Below are positions 1 to 10,000 of a stretch of DNA of 64,000 bases, in pieces. The position numbers were made by a program, and so were the translations under genes. The first letter of the stretch is position 1. The number at the start of each line of letters is the position of its first letter. A model generated the notes under the pieces. It searched no databases and was not told where the DNA came from. It saw only the letters and a list, made by a program, of their open reading frames with translations. The DNA is from Streptomyces cylindrosporus (GTDB taxonomy: Bacteria > Actinomycetota > Actinomycetes > Streptomycetales > Streptomycetaceae), in the NCBI RefSeq assembly GCF_022698165.1, contig NZ_JALDAY010000006.1, positions 310,001 to 374,000 of the forward strand. The letters run 5' to 3'.

Positions 1-638
1 TCGTACCGGTGGGCGACCTGGCCGCCGCCCAGGCGGCACCACTGTCGGACGCCGGGCTCACCGCGTATCACGCCGTCGCGTCGGTCCGGTCCGCGCTCGG
101 CGACGACCCCTGTGCGTGCGTGGTGATCCTCGGCGTCGGCGGGCTGGGGCATCTGGCCGTCCAGATCCTGCGCGCCACGACGAACGCGCAGGTGCTGGCG
201 GTGGACGTACGCGCGGAAGCCCTCGCACTCGCCGGCGAGTGCGGTGCGCACTTCGCGACACTCCTGCGACCCGACACCGCGGCGGTCCTGCGGGGCCGGA
301 CGGGCGGGGTCGGGGCCGCGGCCGTACTCGACTTCGTCGGGAACGGTTCCACCATGGAACTGGCGGCGGGGGTACTGCGAGCGGGCGGGGAGCTGGCCGT
401 GGTGGGCAGCGGCGGCGGGCAGCTGGTGATCCGCAAGCCCGGCGCACTGCCTCCAGGGACACGGGTCTCACTCCCCTTCTGGGGGACCCGGCCCGAGCTG
501 GAAGCGGTGGTCGCCCTGGCCCGTGCGGGTTCCCTGCGGGTGCGCGTCGAGGAGTTCCCGCTGTCCGGCGCGGCGGAGGCGATCGCGAGGCTCCGCTCCG
601 AGGCGGTGCGGGGGCGGGCAGTCCTGGTCCCCGACTGA
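1..638 (+). CDS. zinc-type alcohol dehydrogenase, C-terminal part (5' end outside window)
   Basis: Medium-chain dehydrogenase of the zinc-dependent alcohol dehydrogenase family, expected to oxidise an alcohol or reduce an aldehyde with NAD(P). About 211 residues are visible. They open inside the catalytic-domain return (LTAYHA) and cover the whole nucleotide-binding domain, with the Rossmann glycine motif GVGGLGHLAVQ, the acidic ribose-binding end of strand 2 (LAVDVR) and the closing helix of the family. The zinc-binding N-terminal third lies before the window, so metal ligands cannot be checked. The frame is open from base 3, and the GTG at base 9 is internal to the domain rather than a real start. 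It ends about 140 bases before a flavoprotein on the same strand. Substrate is unknown. Confidence 0.8.
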   Translation, partial: VPVGDLAAAQAAPLSDAGLTAYHAVASVRSALGDDPCACVVILGVGGLGHLAVQILRATTNAQVLAVDVRAEALALAGECGAHFATLLRPDTAAVLRGRTGGVGAAAVLDFVGNGSTMELAAGVLRAGGELAVVGSGGGQLVIRKPGALPPGTRVSLPFWGTRPELEAVVALARAGSLRVRVEEFPLSGAAEAIARLRSEAVRGRAVLVPD

Positions 639-720
639 GGCTGTCCCGGCCGGCCGACACCACCGATGCGGCCGAAAATCATACTGTCCAACCCCGCGCC
701 CGCCGACCTCTCGACTCCAG

Positions 721-734
721 AAGTGAGTTCAATT
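721..734 (+). promoter_or_regulatory. candidate operator, AAGTGA-N2-TCAATT type, site 1
   Basis: AAGTGAGTTCAATT lies 46 bases before the flavoprotein start. The reverse complement of 2224-2237, before the transporter operon, reads AAGTGAACTCAATT, so 12 of 14 positions agree and the centre is TGA-N2-TCA. The repetition in two neighbouring promoters is what suggests an operator; no cognate regulator is visible beside it. Confidence 0.45.
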
Positions 735-780
735 AGCGTCTTGTTGCGTTCGACGACACGCGAAGGTGGTGGGACCCGCT

Positions 781-2139
781 ATGGGTGCGGAGACTGTGGA
801 TCTGCTGGTGATCGGCGGCGGCATGGCCGGCCTGTCGGCGGCCGCCCGGGTGGCTGCCGAGGGCGGCACCGTGGCCCTGGTGGAGAAGGCGGAGCGTACC
901 GGCGGCTCCGCGCGCTTCGCCGGTTTCGTATGGACGGCGCCGAGCCTCGAGGAGATGCGCCGCGTCAACCCGGACGGCGACCCGGATTTGACCACCGCCC
1001 TCGTGGACGGGTTCGCCGATGGCGTCGACTGGATCCGGTCGCTGGGCGTGGAGTGCCGGCCGCCGGTGCCGGTGCTGGGCTTCGGCCGCGGTCACCAGGT
1101 CGACACGAACCACTACCTGGACACCTGCGAGCGGCTGATCCGCGACCGGGGCCAGGAAGTGCTGACGGGCACCTGGACCAGCTCCCTCCTGATGGAGAAC
1201 GGCGTGGTCAAGGGTGCGGAACTCCTTTTGCCGGACGGCTCCGCGCGCCGGGTCGAGGCCACCTGGACCCTGCTGGCGAGCGGGGGTTTCCAGGGCGATC
1301 CCGGCCTGCGCGCCGAGCATGTGCATCCGCAGGCCGCTGACATCGGGCTGCGCGCCAACCCGCACAGCCGGGGTGACGGTCTTCGGCTCGGCCGTACGGC
1401 GGGCGCGGCGTTCGGCAGGAAGGATGCGGGCTTATACGGCCATCTGATGCCGGCCGGGGTCTGCCTCGCCGACCCGGCGCGCTTCGTGGACCTGGCGCTC
1501 TACTACAGCGAGCACGCCCTGCTGTTCGACACGACGGGCGAGCGGTTCGTGGACGAGACGATCGGGGACCACCTCACCACGATGGCGTTGCTCGAACGGC
1601 CCCGGGCGCGCGGCCTGTTGGTCGCCGACGCACGGGTGCACCGGGAGTGGATCAGCGCCTCGTACGTGGAGGGTATCCCCGGCGTGGACAAGTTCCAGCT
1701 GTGCCATCGCGCCGGTGCCCGTGCCGCGGTCGCGGAGAGTCTGGAGGACTTCGCGTCGATGCCCGAGGAGTGGGGCTATCCCGGCGCCACGATCCGGGAC
1801 CGGATCGAGGAGTTCAACGCCGCCGTGAGCGGTGGCGGGAGCCTCGCCCCCGGCCGCCTCCTCGACCGCCTGCCTCTGGACGAGCCGCCGTTCTATGTCG
1901 TCGAGGCGGCTCCGGCGATCACGTTCACCTTCGGCGGCCTGCTGATCGACGCCGGGGCGCATGTCCTGTCCGCGGAGTCGTCCGGCCAGGCTCCGGTTCC
2001 GGGCCTGCTCGCGGCGGGCGCCGACGCGGGCGGGCTGTACCGGCGCGCCTACGCGGGCGGCCTCGCCCCCGCCCTGGTCTTCGGCCTGGCGGCGGCCCGC
2101 ACCGCGCTCGGCGAGACGCCGGCGCCCGTCGGCCGCTGA
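781..2139 (+). CDS. FAD-dependent oxidoreductase, fumarate reductase/KstD-like superfamily
   Basis: Flavoprotein of 452 residues in the FAD-binding-2 superfamily (fumarate reductase, tricarballylate dehydrogenase, 3-ketosteroid dehydrogenase). It carries an N-terminal FAD motif VIGGGMAGLSAAARVA with the acidic ribose-binding residue in ALVEK, a flavin-covering GGSARFAGF segment, and a C-terminal FAD closure (GLLAAGADAGGLYRRAYAGG). The start at 781 is preferred because GAAGGTGG at 762-769 is well placed; a GTG at 766 would bury that site. Residue 218 is a TTA leucine codon (1432-1434), the only in-frame TTA I found in the window, so translation probably needs the bldA tRNA. It sits between the alcohol dehydrogenase and the ABC importer and shares a candidate operator with the importer. 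The substrate cannot be told from sequence. Confidence 0.8.
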   Translation: MGAETVDLLVIGGGMAGLSAAARVAAEGGTVALVEKAERTGGSARFAGFVWTAPSLEEMRRVNPDGDPDLTTALVDGFADGVDWIRSLGVECRPPVPVLGFGRGHQVDTNHYLDTCERLIRDRGQEVLTGTWTSSLLMENGVVKGAELLLPDGSARRVEATWTLLASGGFQGDPGLRAEHVHPQAADIGLRANPHSRGDGLRLGRTAGAAFGRKDAGLYGHLMPAGVCLADPARFVDLALYYSEHALLFDTTGERFVDETIGDHLTTMALLERPRARGLLVADARVHREWISASYVEGIPGVDKFQLCHRAGARAAVAESLEDFASMPEEWGYPGATIRDRIEEFNAAVSGGGSLAPGRLLDRLPLDEPPFYVVEAAPAITFTFGGLLIDAGAHVLSAESSGQAPVPGLLAAGADAGGLYRRAYAGGLAPALVFGLAAARTALGETPAPVGR

Positions 2140-2223
2140 CCTCTCCGGCCACCGGCTTCGGATGGCCGCACAAATCCCGTGCACGAGTCTTGCCCACCCG
2201 GCGCCCGCGCGCCTAGCTTACTG

Positions 2224-2237
2224 AATTGAGTTCACTT
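2224..2237 (-). promoter_or_regulatory. candidate operator, AAGTGA-N2-TCAATT type, site 2
   Basis: Read on the minus strand this is AAGTGAACTCAATT, matching the site at 721-734 at 12 of 14 positions. It lies about 75 bases before the importer operon start at 2313, a sensible place for promoter control. On the plus strand it also forms the left half of a short inverted repeat, GAGTT-N6-AACTC (2228-2243). Confidence 0.45.
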
Positions 2238-2312
2238 TAACTCTGTGGTCCGTGAGGTGATCATGCTTCCCGCACGCATGGCGCGAACGCGCCCTTCTCG
2301 GAGGGAGCGACT

Positions 2313-3182
2313 GTGAGTCAGTTCCTGCTTGTCCTGGTCAGTGGAGTGGCCAGCGGAGCCGTGTACGGCCTCATGGGCCTCGGGCTGGTGATCATCTACC
2401 GGGCCACGGACGTCGTGAACTTCGCGATGGCCTCGCTGGCGACCCTGGGCCTGTACGTGGCGCTCTCGCTCCACGACCGCGGGGTGGCGACGCTGCTCGG
2501 CGTCCTCGCCGCCGTCGTCATCACCGTCACTGCGGGCCTGGTGGTACGGGAGGCGGTGATCCGGCCGCTGGGGCAGGGCCAGTTGTTCTCCGCCCTCGTC
2601 GTGACGATGGGCGTGTCCCTGATCGCCGAGAGCGTGGCTGGATCGATCTGGGGCAACCAGCCGAAGTCGTTCCCGAACCTGATCGACGGGTCGGTGCGCT
2701 GGTCCGGTGCCGCGCTGCCGGTCCAGAGCCTGCTGACGATCGCCGTCGCCGCCGTCGCGATGGCCCTGGTCGGCTATCTCTTCACCCGCACCACGCTCGG
2801 CTCCGCCATGCGCGCCGCGGCCGAGTCCGCCGACACGGCCCGCGTGGTCGGCCTGAGCTCGCAGCGCCTGGCCAGGATCTCCTGGGCGCTGGGCCTAGGC
2901 CTCGCCGCACTCTCCGCCTGCCTGTACGCACCTCGCTCAGGCCTGGTGCCCACCGCGCTGGTCGCACCCCTGTTCCGGGCCTTCGCCGGCATCTTCCTCG
3001 GCGGCCTGACCAGCATGTACGGCGCTGTCGTAGGCGGTCTGACCATCGGCGTGCTGGACAACATGGCGGCGAACTACATCTCCGCCAGTTTCCGGGACAC
3101 GTTCGTGTTCTCGTTCACCGTGCTGGTCCTGCTGATCCGGCCCCAGGGCATGTTCGGCACCCGCACCTTCCAACGGGTCTGA
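2313..3182 (+). CDS. branched-chain amino acid-type ABC transporter permease (LivH-like)
   Basis: Integral membrane permease of 289 residues, the usual LivH length, with about eight hydrophobic segments. The opening VASGAVYGLMGLGLVIIYRAT is typical of LivH, as is the cytoplasmic coupling loop around residues 160-185 (TTLGSAMRAAAESADTARVVGL). It would form the inner-membrane channel together with the permease domain of the next gene. The GTG start at 2313 follows GGAGGGA by a normal distance. The next gene begins 12 bases after its stop, so they are co-transcribed. LivH-family importers carry amino acids but also urea, amides, aromatics and other small molecules, and the neighbouring oxidoreductases make a catabolic substrate as likely as an amino acid. 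Confidence 0.9.
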   Translation: MSQFLLVLVSGVASGAVYGLMGLGLVIIYRATDVVNFAMASLATLGLYVALSLHDRGVATLLGVLAAVVITVTAGLVVREAVIRPLGQGQLFSALVVTMGVSLIAESVAGSIWGNQPKSFPNLIDGSVRWSGAALPVQSLLTIAVAAVAMALVGYLFTRTTLGSAMRAAAESADTARVVGLSSQRLARISWALGLGLAALSACLYAPRSGLVPTALVAPLFRAFAGIFLGGLTSMYGAVVGGLTIGVLDNMAANYISASFRDTFVFSFTVLVLLIRPQGMFGTRTFQRV

Positions 3183-3194
3183 GGGGTCGCGTCC

Positions 3195-5705
3195 ATGGTC
3201 TTCAACCGTTCCCTCCTGGCGAGGGCCGCCCTGGGCCCGGCGGCCGGCGCGGTGCTCATGGTGTTCATGGCCTCCGGCGCCATCCCCGCCTACCAGATGT
3301 ACTCGGTGGGACTCGCGGCCGTGTACGCGGTCGTCGTGCTGTCGGTCGGCCTGCTCGCCGGCTGGTCCGGCATCTGGTCGGTGGGCCACCCCGCGTTCTT
3401 CGCCATCGGCGCCTACTTCGCCGCGTACGGCAGCGGCCACGACTGGCCCCTGGAAGCGGTGATCCTCGGCGCCGTCGCCACCGGCGCCGCCCTGGGCGCC
3501 TTCCTCGGATACGCCGGTGCCCGCTTCTCGGTGCTCTACATCGCCCTGCTGACCCTCGCCTTCACCATGGTGACCCTGGAACTGATCAACCGCTGGAGCA
3601 GCGTCACCGGCGGCGACCAGGGAGTACCGGTCCTCCAACTGCGCAGCGGACTCGGTCTGGGCACGGTCCTGGGTGGCAGCACGGAGGCGCAGTACCTCGC
3701 GGTCGGCGCCGCGGCCGTCGTCCTCGCGCTCGCCGTACCGGCCGCCGCCTCGGGGCTGCGGATGCGGCTCGTGGCCGCCAAGTCGCATCCCCTGGCCGCC
3801 CGTACGATCGGCATCGCGCCGGAGGCCCAGTCCTCACTGTCCTTCGCGGTGAGCGGGGCGTGCACCTGCTTCGCGGGCGTACTGCTCGGGCTGCTCACCG
3901 GCTTCGTCAGCCCTGATCCCTTCTCGCTCAACTTCGGCATCTCGCTGATCGCGGCCTGCGTCCTCGGCGGGGTCGGCACGATCCTCGGCGCGGTGGCCGG
4001 CGGGATCTACCTCACCTGGAACCCCTCGCTGTCCTCCGCGGTCGGACTGCCCCAGCCGGTCGTGCAGGGCATCGTCCTGATCGCCGTACTCCTGTTCCTG
4101 CCCGGTGGGGTCGTACCGTTCCTGGCCAAGCCGGCGCGCACTCTGTTGCGGCGCGTTCCGCGACGGCCGCACGCCGAAACGCCTGCGGACCCCTCTCCGA
4201 ACCAGGCTCCGGCCCCGACCGGTGGCCCCGTACTGCTGAACCTGGAGCATGTGTCCGTCTCCTACGGCGGCCTCAAAGCTCTTGAGGACGCCTCCCTCAC
4301 CCTTCGTCAGAACGAGATCTTGGCTGTCATCGGTCCCAATGGGGCCGGAAAAACTACCCTGTTGAACGCCCTGTCAGGGCTGACCGGCAACGGGCGGGTG
4401 AGCGGGACCGCCGACTTCGCCGGCCGGCCGCTGCTCAAGGCCAGGGCGACCGCGCGGCGGCGGATGGGCATCGGCCGCACGTTCCAGCACGCCGAGGTCT
4501 TCTCCGAACTCACCGTCGCGGAGAACGTGTTGTGCACCCGCCGCCGGATCACCCCCCGGCGCCGGGCCGAGGTCGCGCGGCTGCTGCACTCCGTCGGCCT
4601 GGCGGACGTCGCCGACCGCCGGCCCGCGGAGCTTCCCTTCGGCCTGCAAAAGCGCCTCGACCTGGCCCGCGCGATGGCCGAGGAACCTCAACTCCTTGTC
4701 CTGGACGAGCCGTTCGGCGGCCTCGACGCGGGCGAACGGGCCCTGCTGGCCGGGCACATCCGGCGACTGCACGCCGACGGCACCGCCGTCGTCGTCATCG
4801 ACCACGTCCTCGACGACCTCTTCTCCGTCGCCCACCGGGTGCTCGCCTTCGACTTCGGCCGCACGATCGGCGAGGGCACCCCGGACACCGTCCTGCAGGA
4901 TCCCGAGGTGCGCTCGTCGTACCTGGGCAGTGTCGAGGGCCGGACCCGGCCGCCCGAGCACACCGGCGGGCGGAGCATGGTCCGGCTGCACGGTGTCGGC
5001 CACGCCTACGGCGGTGTGGTCGCCCTGCGTGACGTCGACCTCGACGTCCGCCAGGGGGTCGTGCTGGGCATCGCCGGCGCCAACGGAGCGGGCAAGAGCA
5101 CCCTGGCCGGCATCCTGCACGGCTCCCTCGCGCCGACCCACGGCAACCGCGAGACCGCCGGGGCCCTGCGCACCAGCCTCGCACCGGAGGGGCGGGCCCT
5201 GTTCAAGACGCTGTCGCTGCGCGAGAACCTCGAAGTCGCCGCCTACGCGGCCGGCATCACCGGCGCCCCGCTGCGCGCACGGCTGGAAGAGACCATGCAG
5301 TGGCTGCCGCCGCGGCTGCGCGACCGCATGTCCGCACCGGCCGGCGGGCTGTCCGGCGGGGAACAGCAGATGCTCGCCATCGCCCGGGCCCTGATCGTGA
5401 GCCCGGACATCCTGATCGTCGACGAACCGGCACTGGGCCTGGCCCCCGCGCTGGTCGACGAGGTGTACGACCGGCTGTCCGGGCTGGCCCGCGACGGCCT
5501 CACCGTCGTCCTGCTCGAACAGCTCCTCAGCCGGGCCCTGTCCGTGTGCCACGAGGTGGCCGTGCTGCACGAGGGCGTCGTCGCGGTCCACGGGCGGCCG
5601 GGCGACCCGGCGTTCGAGGCCCTGGCTGAAGCGGCCTACTTCAACGGCGGCCCGACCCTCGCCCCCGGCACGGCGGCCACCGCCCAGACCTCCCAGGTGA
5701 ACTGA
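3195..5705 (+). CDS. fused LivM permease-LivG ATPase-LivF ATPase of an ABC importer
   Basis: Single 836-residue polypeptide joining three normally separate subunits. Residues 1-310 are a LivM-type permease with hydrophobic spans and the loop LVAAKSHPLAARTIGI. Residues 311-345 form a Pro/Ala-rich linker. Residues 346-580 are a LivG-type ATPase with Walker A GPNGAGKT (380-387), an atypical signature LPFGLQKR (480-487) and Walker B LLVLDE (500-505). Residues 595-815 are a LivF-type ATPase with Walker A GANGAGKS (628-635), signature LSGGEQQ (719-725) and Walker B ILIVDE. The reading frame is continuous through both joints, so this is a true fusion rather than a frameshift artefact. The gene lies between the LivH-like permease and the binding protein, completing a five-domain importer. 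Confidence 0.9.
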   Translation: MVFNRSLLARAALGPAAGAVLMVFMASGAIPAYQMYSVGLAAVYAVVVLSVGLLAGWSGIWSVGHPAFFAIGAYFAAYGSGHDWPLEAVILGAVATGAALGAFLGYAGARFSVLYIALLTLAFTMVTLELINRWSSVTGGDQGVPVLQLRSGLGLGTVLGGSTEAQYLAVGAAAVVLALAVPAAASGLRMRLVAAKSHPLAARTIGIAPEAQSSLSFAVSGACTCFAGVLLGLLTGFVSPDPFSLNFGISLIAACVLGGVGTILGAVAGGIYLTWNPSLSSAVGLPQPVVQGIVLIAVLLFLPGGVVPFLAKPARTLLRRVPRRPHAETPADPSPNQAPAPTGGPVLLNLEHVSVSYGGLKALEDASLTLRQNEILAVIGPNGAGKTTLLNALSGLTGNGRVSGTADFAGRPLLKARATARRRMGIGRTFQHAEVFSELTVAENVLCTRRRITPRRRAEVARLLHSVGLADVADRRPAELPFGLQKRLDLARAMAEEPQLLVLDEPFGGLDAGERALLAGHIRRLHADGTAVVVIDHVLDDLFSVAHRVLAFDFGRTIGEGTPDTVLQDPEVRSSYLGSVEGRTRPPEHTGGRSMVRLHGVGHAYGGVVALRDVDLDVRQGVVLGIAGANGAGKSTLAGILHGSLAPTHGNRETAGALRTSLAPEGRALFKTLSLRENLEVAAYAAGITGAPLRARLEETMQWLPPRLRDRMSAPAGGLSGGEQQMLAIARALIVSPDILIVDEPALGLAPALVDEVYDRLSGLARDGLTVVLLEQLLSRALSVCHEVAVLHEGVVAVHGRPGDPAFEALAEAAYFNGGPTLAPGTAATAQTSQVN

Positions 5706-5730
5706 CATCCCGTTGCGAACGAGGTAAACC

Positions 5731-6942
5731 ATGTTCCGAACCACGAGAAGGTACCGCCGCGCCGCGGGATCGCTGGCCGTCCTGGCCGCGGTGGCGCTCA
5801 CCGCCAACGCCTGCGCCGGCCAGGACTCCGCCGGTGCCACCGGCGGCAGCTCGTCGGAGATCCACATCGGCGCATGGCTCCCGCTCACCGGCGCCACCGC
5901 CACCTACGGCGTGGCCGAAAAGGTGGGCGCCGACGCCTACTTCAAGATGGTCAACGCGCAAGGCGGCATCAACGGCCGCAAGATCAAGTGGACGGTGAAG
6001 GACAACGCGGCCGACCCGCAGCAGACCGTGCAGATCGCGCGTGAACTGGTCGGCCAGGACAAGGTCGTGGCGATCGTGAACGCCAACGGGACCTCGCAGG
6101 CGGAGGCGGCCTTCCCGTTCGTCCTCAACCAGTCCAAGGTGCCGGTGCTCAACGAGGTCGGCGGCGCCGAGAACTGGTACGAGCCGCCGCGCCCGGGCCT
6201 GTTCGGCACGCAGACCCTGTACGAGGACCAGGCCGCGGCCGTCGCCTCCTGGGCGGTGCAGGACGGTGCGAAGAAGATCCTCGTCGTGCACAGCGATCCG
6301 GCCGCCTTCGTGAACGTGGCCAAGCAGGTGGAGCCCGTCGCGAAGAAGGTGGACCCGTCGGTCCGGGTGGACCGGCTGGCGGTCAAGTACCAGACCACCG
6401 ACTACACGCCGGTGATCAGCAAGGTGAAGGCCGACAAGCCCGACGCCGTCATCGTGATCCTCACCTCCCCCGAGGCGGCGGCCTACCTCAAGGAGGCCAA
6501 GCTCCAGGGACTCTCCCTGCCCACCTACGCGTACGCGCCCGTGGCCGCCGAGTCGACGATCGCGCTGGCCAAGGACGCCGCCGAGGGACTCAAGGCCGTG
6601 CAGCTGGTGAAGGCTCCCTCGGACCCGGATCCCGCGGTCAAGGAGTTCCGGACAGCGATGGCCAAGTACGAGCCCGGTCAGGACGCCGGCTTCCTCGCCC
6701 TGTGGGGCTGGAGCAACGCGAAGGTGTTCGCCGAGATCGCCAAGACCATCAAGGGACCCGTCACCTCCCAGGCCCTGACCGCCGCGTACCAGAAGGCGTC
6801 CTCCGTGGATCCCGGGGTCTCCCCCGTGATGAAGTTCAGCGCGGGCGACCATCTCGGCACGCGCAGTGTCCAGCGCGTGGTCGTGAAGAAGGGCGTCTGG
6901 ACATCGGTCGGCGACTTCTACACTCCGCCGGCCCGCGACTGA
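5731..6942 (+). CDS. ABC transporter substrate-binding lipoprotein (LivK/periplasmic-binding type 1)
   Basis: Extracytoplasmic binding protein of 403 residues in the LivK family. The N-terminus is a lipoprotein signal, with arginine-rich start, hydrophobic core and lipobox TANAC giving a lipidated Cys28. The mature part opens with IHIGAWLPLTGATATYG and continues with FKMVNAQGGINGRKI and a predicted two-lobe fold, as usual for type 1 binding proteins. It would capture ligand outside the membrane and feed the permease pair. It starts 25 bases after the fused permease-ATPase gene, so the three genes form one operon with the binding protein last. Ligand specificity is not readable from sequence; this family covers amino acids, amides and aromatic acids. 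Confidence 0.9.
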   Translation: MFRTTRRYRRAAGSLAVLAAVALTANACAGQDSAGATGGSSSEIHIGAWLPLTGATATYGVAEKVGADAYFKMVNAQGGINGRKIKWTVKDNAADPQQTVQIARELVGQDKVVAIVNANGTSQAEAAFPFVLNQSKVPVLNEVGGAENWYEPPRPGLFGTQTLYEDQAAAVASWAVQDGAKKILVVHSDPAAFVNVAKQVEPVAKKVDPSVRVDRLAVKYQTTDYTPVISKVKADKPDAVIVILTSPEAAAYLKEAKLQGLSLPTYAYAPVAAESTIALAKDAAEGLKAVQLVKAPSDPDPAVKEFRTAMAKYEPGQDAGFLALWGWSNAKVFAEIAKTIKGPVTSQALTAAYQKASSVDPGVSPVMKFSAGDHLGTRSVQRVVVKKGVWTSVGDFYTPPARD

Positions 6943-7017
6943 ACACCCCCTCGTCCTCTGCCACTTCGCCTCAACCGCGTCCTCCCGCCCCATTGTGTTG
7001 AGCCTTGCCCAGCTTTA

Positions 7018-7061
7018 CTGTTCGACTTTGCCTGAGTCTGTTCGATCCTGATTGCTCAGGC
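7018..7061 (+). promoter_or_regulatory. repeat-containing leader before the beta-galactosidase gene
   Basis: CTGTTCGA occurs twice, 20 bases apart (7018-7025 and 7038-7045), and an inverted repeat GCCTGAG (7030-7036) / CTCAGGC (7055-7061) encloses the second copy. The block ends 15 bases before the start codon, so it could be an operator or a leader hairpin. No regulator is identifiable nearby. Confidence 0.3.
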
Positions 7062-7076
7062 GAGAGGGAGGCCGCG

Positions 7077-10000
7077 GTGCGGAGTGACCGGATCGATTCA
7101 CAGGCTGCGAGACCCGTCCGGCGTCGGTGGTGGCAGGCGGTCCTGTCGGCGGCCGCGACCATCGCCCTCGCCGCGGGCATGACCGCGCCCGCCGCGGCAC
7201 GGGACACCGGCGGGCAGGCACCCGCGACCGTGGCCGGGGCAACTGCCCAGGCGCACACGGTGAGTTTCGACGGCTACTCGTTCCTCGTCGACGGCAAACG
7301 CACCTACCTGTGGTCCGGCGAGTTCCACTACTTCCGGCTCCCGAGCCAGGACCTGTGGCGCGACATCTTCCAGAAGATGAAGGCCGCCGGCTTCAACTCC
7401 ACCTCGCTGTACTTCGACTGGGGCTACCACTCGCCGAAGCCGGGGGTGTACGACTTCACCGGCGTGCGTGACGTCGACAAGCTGCTCGACATGGCCGAGG
7501 AGGCGGGGCTCTACGTCATCGCCCGCCCGGCGCCCTACATCAACGCGGAGGTCGACAGCGGCGGTCTGCCCGGCTGGCTGACGACCAAGGCCGGGCACAA
7601 CCGCAGTGACGACCCGGAGTTCCTGAAGTACGCCGACGAGTGGCTGACGCAGATCGACCGGATCATCGCCCGGCACCAACTCACCAACGGCACCGGGTCG
7701 GTGATCGCCTATCAGGTCGAGAACGAGTACTACGACGGCTCGGCCGCGGGCCGCTCGTACATGAAGCATCTGGAGGACAAGGCCCGCGCCGACGGCATCA
7801 CCGTACCGCTGACCGGCAACAACAACGGCACCTTCAACTCCGGTACCGGCGCCCTGGACGTCGACGGCCCGGACTCCTACCCGCAGGGCTTCGACTGTTC
7901 CAACCCGACGAAGTGGAACGGCGTCCCCGACATCAGCTACGACCACCCGGCCGGAAAGCCGCTGTACTCCCCAGAGTTCCAGGGCGGCGCCTTCGACCCG
8001 TGGGGCGGGCCGGGCTACGACAAGTGCGCCCAGCTGATCAACGAGCAGTTCGCCAACGTGTTCTACAAGCAGAATATAGCCGTCGGCGCCACCGCGCAGA
8101 GCTTCTACATGACCTACGGCGGCACCAACTGGGGCTGGCTGGGCATGCCCCAGAATTACACGTCGTACGACTACGGGGCCGCGATCCGCGAGACCCGCCA
8201 GCTCGATCCGAAGTACTACGAGGACAAGCTGATCGGGTACTTCACGCAGGCGGTCGCGCCGCTGACCAAGACCGACGCGATCAGGGCCACGCCACCGGAC
8301 GACTCCGCCGTCGTCGACACCGCCCGCATCAACCCGGACACCAAGACGCAGTTCCACGTCCTGCGGCACGGCAACTCCACCTCCACGGCCGTCGACAAGG
8401 CGCACATCTCGCTGGACTTCAACGCCCAGCCCGTCACGGACACCACCTACACCTGGGACGATCCCGACTCCGCACTGCAGTACAGCGGTTCGTGGTCGCA
8501 CGTGGCCGACACCAGCTACACCGGCGGGGACTACAAGCACACCGAGTCGTTCTCCAACAAGGCCGGCGACTCGCTCACCGTCCCCTTCGACGGCACGGCG
8601 ATCCGCTGGATCGGCTCGAAGACGAACAACCACGGCTACGCCGACGTGTACCTGGACGGCGACAAGGTGGCCACGGTCGACGACTCCGGCTCCGAGAACC
8701 AGGCGGTGCTCTTCCAGAAGACCGGCCTGGCCGGCGGATCCCACACGCTGAAGATCGTCGTCACGGGGAGCCACAGCTCGGGATCCACGGACAACTACGT
8801 GGCCATCGACGCCATCGACGTGCCGACCGGCACCGCAGCCGAGGAGCCGACCTATCCGGTCGTGCCGCAGCAGCCCGGCACCGCGATCACGCTGGACGGA
8901 CGCGACTCGCACGTGATCGTGGCCAACTACCCGCTCGGGGACCAGCAGTTGCAGTACTCGACGTCGGAGATCATGACCGACGCGACCATCGCCGACCGTG
9001 ACGTCGCCGTCCTGTACGGCGATGCGGGCAGCGACGGCGAGAGTGTCCTGCGCTACTCCTCCAAGCCCACCGTCACCGCCGACGGCGGCACCGTCACGAC
9101 CACCTGGGACCCGGACAGCGGCGACCTGCGCCTCAACTACACCCACAAGGGCCTGATCCGCGTCAGCGTCACCGGCGGCGGAAAGCGCCCGCTCCTCCTG
9201 CTCGTCGGCGACAAGGCGACGGCCGAGACGTTCTGGCGCCAGGACACCGCGAGCGGCCCGGTGCTCGTGCGCGGCACCCACCTGCTGCGGACGGCCACCA
9301 GCCGGAACGACGGCCGCACCGTGGCCCTGACCGGCGACAACGCCGACGACAAGAACATCGAGGTGTTCACCTCGGCCCGCCAGGTCACCTGGAACGGACG
9401 GGCGGTGAACACCCGCACCACTGACACAGGAAGCCTCACCGGGACGATCCCGGTGGCCGCCGCGGTCCACCTTCCGGCCCTGACGAACTGGAAGCACGCC
9501 GACGAGTCCCCCGAAGCGGCCCCCGGCTTCGACGACACCACCTGGCAGGTGGCCGACAAGACGACCACCAACAGCGTCTCCGGCATCAACAAGCTGCCGG
9601 TCCTCTACGCGGACGACTACGGCTTCCACACCGGCAACACCTGGTACCGCGGCCGCTTCCACGCCACCGGCAAGGAGACCGGCGTCCACCTGGTCTCGGA
9701 CTCCGGCGGCGGCGCACAGGCGTTCTCCGCCTGGCTCAACGGCACGTTCCTGGGCAGCTCCACCACGGGCAGCGCCGACTTCACCTTCCCGGCCGACGCG
9801 GTGAAGGCCAAGGGCGACAACGTCCTGTCCGTGCTCACCGTGAACATGGGGCACGAGGAGGACTACAACTCCACCAACGGCAACAAGACCGCACGCGGTC
9901 TGACCAGCGCCTCCCTCGTCGGGGCCCCGCTGACCTCCGTCACCTGGCGGGTGCAGGGCGTACGCGGCGGCGAGGACCTCCTGGACACGGTGCGCGGCCC

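Noticed and set aside
3195..5705. Possible sequencing frameshift creating the Liv fusion
   Set aside because: The frame is continuous through both linkers, with normal codon use and all domain motifs in one frame.
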